Source of the DNA: Henckelia pumila | Lineage: Eukaryota > Streptophyta > Magnoliopsida > Lamiales > Gesneriaceae | Direction of reading: 5' to 3' | Length of the DNA stretch: 64,000 nucleotides | Assembly (NCBI RefSeq): GCF_033568475.1 | Contig: NC_133123.1 | Location: 140,384,062-140,448,061, forward strand | Translations under genes and position numbers: made by a program | The notes under the pieces: generated by a model | Database searches by the model: none | What the model saw: only the letters and a program-made list of their open reading frames with translations | Told to the model about the DNA's origin: nothing | Shown: piece by piece, positions 57,801 through 64,000 of the stretch | How the letters are laid out: each line of letters begins with the position of its first letter | How positions within the stretch are numbered: the first letter of the stretch is position 1

Positions 57801-58327
57801 TCGGCCACATTCTGTCAGCTTTAATGAACTTGAAAGGGAATTGTGAAATGGGCTTCCGAAGCAATCTTGAGTTTTGGATCACGAACCCCTTTTGCGTTGA
57901 GATTTATAAATTAAAAGTCCTTTTGCTGGTTTTAATAAACCCAGCAAAAGATAGCCACTGCCCACATAATCGTCCAAATTTCGTATTTTTTGGATAATTT
58001 TATATATTTCTTCATCCGTTCATTACGTGTAAGCAGATTATATATGGCTCGTTCTAATCGAGAAAAGGAAAGAAGAAAGTCAAAGAAGATCACCATGATA
58101 ATGAGAATGAGAAAGCCACGACCCAGCTCTAATCTTGCGAGCCCCGTGTCCTAAAGATGTGAAATTGACGGCTGAGTGATCATAAATTTATTGTCCCATT
58201 TCAAAATTCTTGTTTAACTATTAGTTACATTCGAATTCAAGTTCTATCATCGCGGTAAACGCCGTTCAATATTTGGATTTTCGACCAGTTTCCACGTCAT
58301 AGGTTGGCAGCAATTTAGAAACCAGTA

Positions 58328-61300
58328 ATGGGGCGAATCGTCATCAAGGGATCAAGAAGAATCGCCCGAGCTGCGTGCAGCAGAATCATTTGCTGCGTCA
58401 ACTGGAGCCCTCCCTCCTCTGCGGAAGGTCGTTTCTCTCTTCTTTCTGATCCCTCAGACTAAATTGGTGCCAATTCACTCTCTGAAGGTGATTATTGCAA
58501 AGATGAGATTTTTTTATTCTTGAAAGTTCTTTATGTGACTATGTATTTCCCCACGACAAGGAGATAGATCTCCGTTATTTGGTGGACTTTTTCTTTTTAT
58601 TTTTGCCTGCTGACATTCTAGGAATGTCATTCCGTAGTTGTGCGGAATGGAAGACAGTAAAATCCATTTAGCAAACTGATTAAACTTTATATGGGAAGTT
58701 GTGTTTCTTGAATAAAAAGTTTACATCTTTTTTATTATTTTTTGGGTAGAGGGTGAATAATTTTGAGTTAACATTAAGATGATCGTTTATTGTTTAATTA
58801 TCGGATGATTTTGAAAAGATGATTCTACTGATTAAGTGTATTGTAAAAAGATCAATGAGAATGCTGAATGTTTGCAAGTATCATGCCATGAATGCTGAAT
58901 GTTTGCAAGTTTTTCATACTTTGCCCAAGCAGACGCTGGTTTGTTTCATTCACCTCATATATTTACCTAACTGAGGTGTTAACCAATTTATTTCAGAAAT
59001 GTTTTGAGTTGAGTTCTTGATTAACTTGGAATCTGGCTATACGGTAGCTTCTAAGGAGTTATCCATTGTCTGTTTAGTCATCCGGGCTCGGCAATAGTTG
59101 GACTTTGTTTTTTCCTACGGATGAAAATGGCGGTGAATTAGGATTGACTTCTTGAGAGGTTACCACAAAATGTTGTGGAAGAACAGTTGCCTGTCGACAT
59201 ATTGCAACAATTTAATACGAATTTTTTTGTAAGACATGTTCCGAGGCTGGATTTCCAGTGAATTTGGCAATTTGAGCTGAGCGACGATGATTGTAAGATT
59301 GGGTGTTCATTATCCGCCCCGTGAGGTTCTAAAGGCGTCCGTTTTGCTTTGTTTGATATTCTCCATGGGATTCTAGGACATTGAAGTTGAATATGGGGAA
59401 GAGTAAAAGGGGATGCAGTCTTCCGGATATTTCTCACTTGTTATTATCAGCTGTTGTAATCAATGTTGTGGAGGGTGATCATAATTTGGATTTTTGGGAT
59501 TCCGTATGATTCTGACCTGGATTATTCAGCTTATGGCTACAAAAATTCAAGCAGGGGCTTTTAGAAGACTGTACCACATCTCGCAGATTGCTTAGGACAC
59601 AGTTTGTCCATTCAAGACTTTGCTACCGTGTCACCCATGAGGTAATCACGTTGCCTAAATTACAGATATGTTACATAGCGTTCTCGATATTTCCAAGAAA
59701 CATATTTGTATAAACTTGTTTTTTTTTCTGATTCCCCAGCCTACAACAAATTATGTCAAACTGTTTCTTCTTATTCGTTTGTTATTATTAGGAGAGAATC
59801 CAATTGGTAAGTGGGGGTGAGATCAAGGAAGACTGGATTTCCTTAATGTGATTAGGGAGATTTTTGTACTTATAGAAAAAGTATACGTAAAATTTTGACA
59901 GTTGTTTTCGCTTCAGGATGACGACCCATCCCTTGTCACCCCCACATTTACTTCCCCAAACAAATAGTATGTAGAGGTTCCTTTCTTTGTATTGGAATTC
60001 GTGCACTTTATAATCGTTGTGAGGACAAAATTTTTATCCCTGCAGGCTTTAATATATATTATATTGTTTCTCTAGTTTTACATTCACTTTGGTATTTTGT
60101 TGTTCGACAATAAATTTGTTTGTAATTTTACCGATTGTAGGACAAAATCAGAGTCATCATGCTCTTTTCTGCTGAAGATAACGCCTCATCAACAAGTCTC
60201 CGAGACTAGCCCTTTTAACTTCTGGACGGGCTTGGGCAATCTCGCCTTACCGTGAGAAGGTCCTGTATATGAAGAAATATCAAAAGCTTGCTTTTCCCAG
60301 TGATGATACCGATGTGAAGAACGAGAACCCCATAATATAGGTTTGTTCCACTATCATTTTTTGATCTTGCATAACATTCTGTCCAGTACTTCCTGTCAGT
60401 ACTTCTAGCGTAGTAAGAAACATTTCAAAAAAATTAATGCGTTTTTGGGTCTGTGCCCTTCATATCCTTAAATTTTATTAAATAAATTCCAGTGTTTTAA
60501 CAGATAAAAGATAATTGTAATTTATATATGAAAGTCTGGTTTCTTATGTGAATATGCATAAAAATATTACCCCTCTATGTCTTGACTAGTTGGCTTGTGA
60601 TATTACTGATGTATTTTTTAAGCCGGTGATCCAGAGTTCACCAGACATTTTAATATGGATGTCTTTTGTAAACAACATTCAGATCGTCTCTACATGGAAA
60701 AGGGCTGAACCGGTTTTGGTCAAATGTCGAAGGCTACATGGTCCATTACTAGTGCTGATTTCTGCTTGTGAGGATGCATGCAGCGCTAGGAGATGGATCA
60801 TCGGTGCACTTACTCATCAGGGTTTTGAAAACAAGGAATTATTTTATGGAAATTCTGGAAGTTTGTACACTTTAAGTCCAGTCTTTCATTCATTAACATC
60901 TTCCGGTGAGTCAGTGAGCTGCAAATTAGTTTGATGATACTATTACATGTCTTGGAATTTAGATTCTTTGGGTTCATCAGATTAAGACAAGTATATCACT
61001 ATTTTTCACAGGAAAGGAGAAAAATTTGGTCTATAGCCATTTGCATCCGACTGGTAGAATGTATGATGCTCATTCAAAACCGGTGGGAATTGCATTTGGC
61101 GGATCCATTGGAAACGAAAGAATATTCATGGATGAGGATTTTGCTAGAGTTACTATACGCCACCATGCTGTTGATAAAACTTATCAACACGGTGCACTAT
61201 TTCCAGATCAGGTATAATTTATCAGGAATTTGATTGATGGAACATGTTTCAAAAAATAATGTTCATCCCTGCTGGCAGCCTCCCCCATGTTCTTGTGCAA

Positions 61301-61841
61301 TGAATGTTTATATAATTTCTTGGTAGTAATGGTTGTCCTGCTGTTTTGTGTGGTTGCTTATTTTTGTACAATGTTTTGAATTACATCCCGTTATAATTTT
61401 TGATACAGCTGCAAACACTCGATCATATACTTACAATTAGGTCAATGGTTTATGATTACTCTACTAGTGATTACTAAAGAGGGAAAACTTACCCGTGGAA
61501 TATAAATTTGTGAACGCTCAGGGGTTCTTGCCGGTTGAAGGTACAGTTTTTGAAGTAGAGGTATGGGGATTAGGGGGCACGACAGCCAGACAAATTCAAG
61601 ATTCATACAAAAACAGAGAAAATCTCTTTACACAGCAAAGGCGGAAGGTAAACTATTACATCAGAGAGGTCAATAATCTGAATTAAACAACGTGCGAGAT
61701 TTTGGTGACATTTGACCATTACTTTGATCGAAATTTTGGCAGGTGGACCTGAAAACATTTGCCAACTGGGAAGATTCACCAGAGAAGTTGATGATGGACA
61801 TGATGTCGAATCCTCACGCAGTCAAGAGGGAAGAACGATGA
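58328..61841 (+). pseudogene. TLDc-domain (OXR-like) protein gene, multi-exon pseudogene
   Basis: Seven exons with good GT/AG borders: 58328-58487, 58997-59641, 60141-60340, 60590-60905, 61012-61211, 61522-61647 and 61743-61841 (TGA). The last three are open and encode the end of the TLDc domain (V-G-I-A-F-G-G-S-I-G-N-E-R, H-H-A-V-D-K-T-Y, V-E-V-W-G-L-G-G). Earlier exons need many shifts. Exon 1 reads correctly only after the third codon (A-A-S-T-G-A-L-P). Exon 2 has stops and several shifts (C-C-G-R-T and L-P-D-I-S-H-L are in different frames). Exon 3 has two shifts (G-R-A-W-A-I-S then C-F). In exon 4 R-F-W-S-N-V-E-G-Y and G-P-L-L-V-L-I-S are one base out of phase. TLDc proteins are linked to oxidative-stress resistance. 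Introns show it is not a retrocopy. Confidence 0.85.
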
Positions 61842-62789
61842 ATGAACTTCTCGATCGTGATAATGTTGTCAAAAATAATCATCCAGCGTTGTGTATATTT
61901 TCACTGTTGTGTTAATAATACTTATAGTACTCACTACTCAGTTTTGATCACATATTCAATAAATCATTCGCACATTTGTTGTGCTGATATATAGATCATT
62001 GCAATTTTATGGCCTTCCAATTAAGGATCATCAAAATATCGTTTATTTATGTTACGTACACTCGAATCTGCGAACCTCACGAAGAAGTTGTCTTAAAAAC
62101 CTATCGAATATAGCTTCAAATCTACCATTTTTATAACGACAATATGCAACATAACTTATTTTGGTCTCTTGGTACAATTTTTTTTTTTTTTTTTTCTTTT
62201 CCAATTTACTGAAATACATTTTACAAGAACTAACTTGCTATATACAGCCATCTTTAATTCATGATATCACATTAAGTAATAATGTTTAAAACCATTAATG
62301 TCGTGTACTAAGATCATTTCACTTTTTTCACATCAACAAAATGAATGAAAAATCCCTTTGTTTCAGCAGCTAGTATGTATAATGGGCATGCGTTGTCTTG
62401 GTTATCAGAGTAGAAATTTGTTCAAGTCTTCAAGATTAACATCACATCAATCATAATATTCTTAATTGCTTTGGTCATTGGAACAAACTTTTGAATCCAA
62501 TGCACTAAAAACATATCAGCAAGAAGAAAAAAAGAAGAAGAAGAAGAAATAATCCATATGGAGTATGAATACTCCAACCAGATAACATTTCTCTGAAAAT
62601 AGGGACCAAATGAAGATCATATTGCAAGGACTCCAATAATCTGCCCATGACAGGTAAAAAATGAAAGCTTTATTAAGTAAATAATAAACTCAAACTCGAA
62701 GGAGTAGACCTTGAAATTGCATCTCTTTATATATCATCCGAATCTCTAGCCAATTCAGTAGCTGATTTAAGGCCAGAATCTCTTTATTG
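61842..62789. other. Spacer between convergent gene ends
   Basis: No gene. AT-rich, with a T-run near 62177-62195 and a GAA-type run (AAGAAGAAGAAGAAG) at 62521-62548. It should contain the 3' UTRs of the pseudogene and of mL53. Confidence 0.6.
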
Positions 62790-63444
62790 CTACTTCTCTT
62801 CTGCTTTTCTTGGCTGCAAATTCGGAAAAAAAGACACAAAAAAATAGATTAATTTTCCACAATCATGTCACGCTTTGCATAAAGGTTATTGATTTATGTT
62901 ATAAAAAGCCCAAACCTGAATCCAAACAAACCAAAGAAAAGAATTTTACCCAAGAAATTTTCGCACACCAAGTGCTCACCAAATTGTCCATCAAAATCTT
63001 ATCTACCACAACTTGTTTCCAATCCCGCTCCAAAGGAAACCCACCCAATAAACAAAAATCAGAACACAAGAACAAATATCCCATCACCTTAATTCCAGTA
63101 AACGGTTGACGGATCTCCTCTTCGGGGATAACGACCGGCCACTTCTCATTGGCTTCGCGAAACATCTGCTCAGTCTCGAGAAACTGGCCCTTCTCGAGAA
63201 TCAAGTTGCGGATTTGTTGCGCTGGAGTGGAGGTAGCTTCGAAGGTCTCCTCGACGCCATTGACGAAAGTTACAGTAATCTTGGGCGGGAAATCGTCGGT
63301 GCGGCGCTTGACCTGTACCTGGCAACTGGGGTTGGATTCTTTGGCCTTGCGAGCGTTACATTGAGCCAAGAACTCCATGCACGAGGCTATGCGTGGGTCT
63401 AGCGCGTTAAACTCGATCCTCACCTTGGACAAAAATTTCAACAT
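62790..63444 (-). CDS. Mitochondrial large ribosomal subunit protein mL53
   Basis: Two exons on the minus strand: 63444-63088 (119 codons, donor AAG|GTGATG) and 62813-62790 (acceptor TTTGCAG, then P-R-K-A-E-E-K and TAG), 126 residues in all. The sequence starts M-L-K-F-L-S-K-V-R-I-E-F-N and has C-Q-V-Q-V-K-R-R, P-P-K-I-T-V-T-F-V-N-G and P-V-V-I-P-E-E-E, as in plant L53/mL53 proteins; the length fits. It is a structural protein of the mitochondrial ribosome large subunit. The frame is open upstream to an in-frame Met at 63498, but the family normally starts at M-L-K-F-L, so 63444 is preferred. No defect is visible. It faces the TLDc pseudogene tail to tail. Confidence 0.85.
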
Positions 63445-64000
63445 TTTCTTCTCTTTCTCTCCGAATGGTTCAGCGAGCCCAGAAGAAGCTGTAAGCATTT
63501 GAAACCTCGGTTTCTTATATTTATTATTATATCTTTTTTAATATTTTGATCGATAAACATAATTATTTCTTATGATTTAATTAATTTTTAAAAAAAATAT
63601 TGATAAAAACGACGATGATAAATTATATAAAATAAATTAAAAATCAGTAGTGGTAAAGTGTTAAAAATTTCAAAATTAACCATAACAGTATATTTCTAAC
63701 TGAAAGATTTTAAAAAAAAATTCAGAAAATTTGAAAATATTATAATTTTATTTTAAATATAAATATGTCAAAATTTTGTTTAGAAACCCAATTTATTCCT
63801 TATTCTATGGAATATATATTTTTATAAAAAACAATCCAAATCATACGGAATAAATTGATTGACTTTTATATATATATATATAGATATATATATAATATCA
63901 TACGGAATAAATTGATTGACTTATATGTTTTAAAAAAAAAAGAAAAAAATTTACTATTTTTGAATTAATCAAACCTATTTTTCTATAAGTAGAAACTTAA
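63445..64000. other. mL53 upstream region and AT-rich DNA
   Basis: 63445-63520 should be the mL53 5' leader and promoter-proximal DNA. Beyond that the sequence is AT-rich with a TATATA run at 63868-63893 flanked by direct copies of TCATACGGAATAAATTGATT (63842 and 63898). No gene seen. Confidence 0.5.

Noticed and set aside
60590..60934. Taking the 114-codon open frame as an intact gene
   Set aside because: Its first half is out of phase with the TLDc homology, which is readable one base away; only the part after about 60735 is the right frame, and it runs past the splice donor at 60905.
62521..62548. GAA-repeat stretch as coding poly-Glu/Lys
   Set aside because: Simple-sequence run in the spacer between two gene ends, with no open frame around it.

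Overview
This is plant nuclear DNA, most likely from a eudicot. It has spliced genes with GT/AG introns, a SAUR-like sequence, a TLDc-domain gene and a mitochondrial ribosomal protein gene, plus plant-type LTR retrotransposons (Athila, Tekay/Del, Copia of the Tork/Angela type and a Cassandra-type element). About 85% of the window is nested retrotransposon. Species cannot be read from the sequence.

Layout. (1) 1 to about 9400: most of an Athila-type Ty3 element on the minus strand (gag-protease-RT-RNase H, integrase, extra third ORF, tRNA-Asp-type PBS, 5' LTR); its 3' LTR lies left of the window. (2) About 9408-19226: Copia-1, minus strand, 1.85-kb LTRs, coding region broken by frameshifts. 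Its 5' end carries a perfect 163-bp hairpin and a second copy of the PBS. (3) 19227-19660: remnant of a Cassandra-type element with a 5S rRNA-derived stretch. (4) 19661-22998: non-coding relic DNA, including a 452-bp tandem duplication with a distant third copy at about 55130-55585. (5) 23003-54794: a nest of Tekay-type elements. Tekay-A (23003-32141, minus) is followed by a second internal fragment (32142-32511), joined head to head to Tekay-C (plus strand). Tekay-C is split by Tekay-B (33054-51292), a non-coding derivative, and Tekay-B's left LTR is split by Copia-2 (33958-43313). The order of insertion C, then B, then Copia-2 is supported by direct repeats at both inner junctions.

(6) About 55600-64000: low-copy DNA with a 100-N assembly gap, a decayed SAUR-like gene, a seven-exon TLDc-domain pseudogene with many frameshifts, and one apparently intact gene, mitochondrial ribosomal protein mL53 (two exons, minus strand), facing the pseudogene tail to tail. 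From memory, the same two families are neighbours in Arabidopsis (At5g39590/At5g39600), so this looks like an ancestral gene neighbourhood in which one member has died.

I found no new multigene system. The best leads are structural: the hairpin and duplicated PBS in Copia-1; a 108-bp segment inverted in one LTR of Tekay-B between arrayed CGCTCGATCGG hairpins; and the repeated occurrence of GC-rich palindrome blocks in the non-coding parts of three unrelated retrotransposon families.
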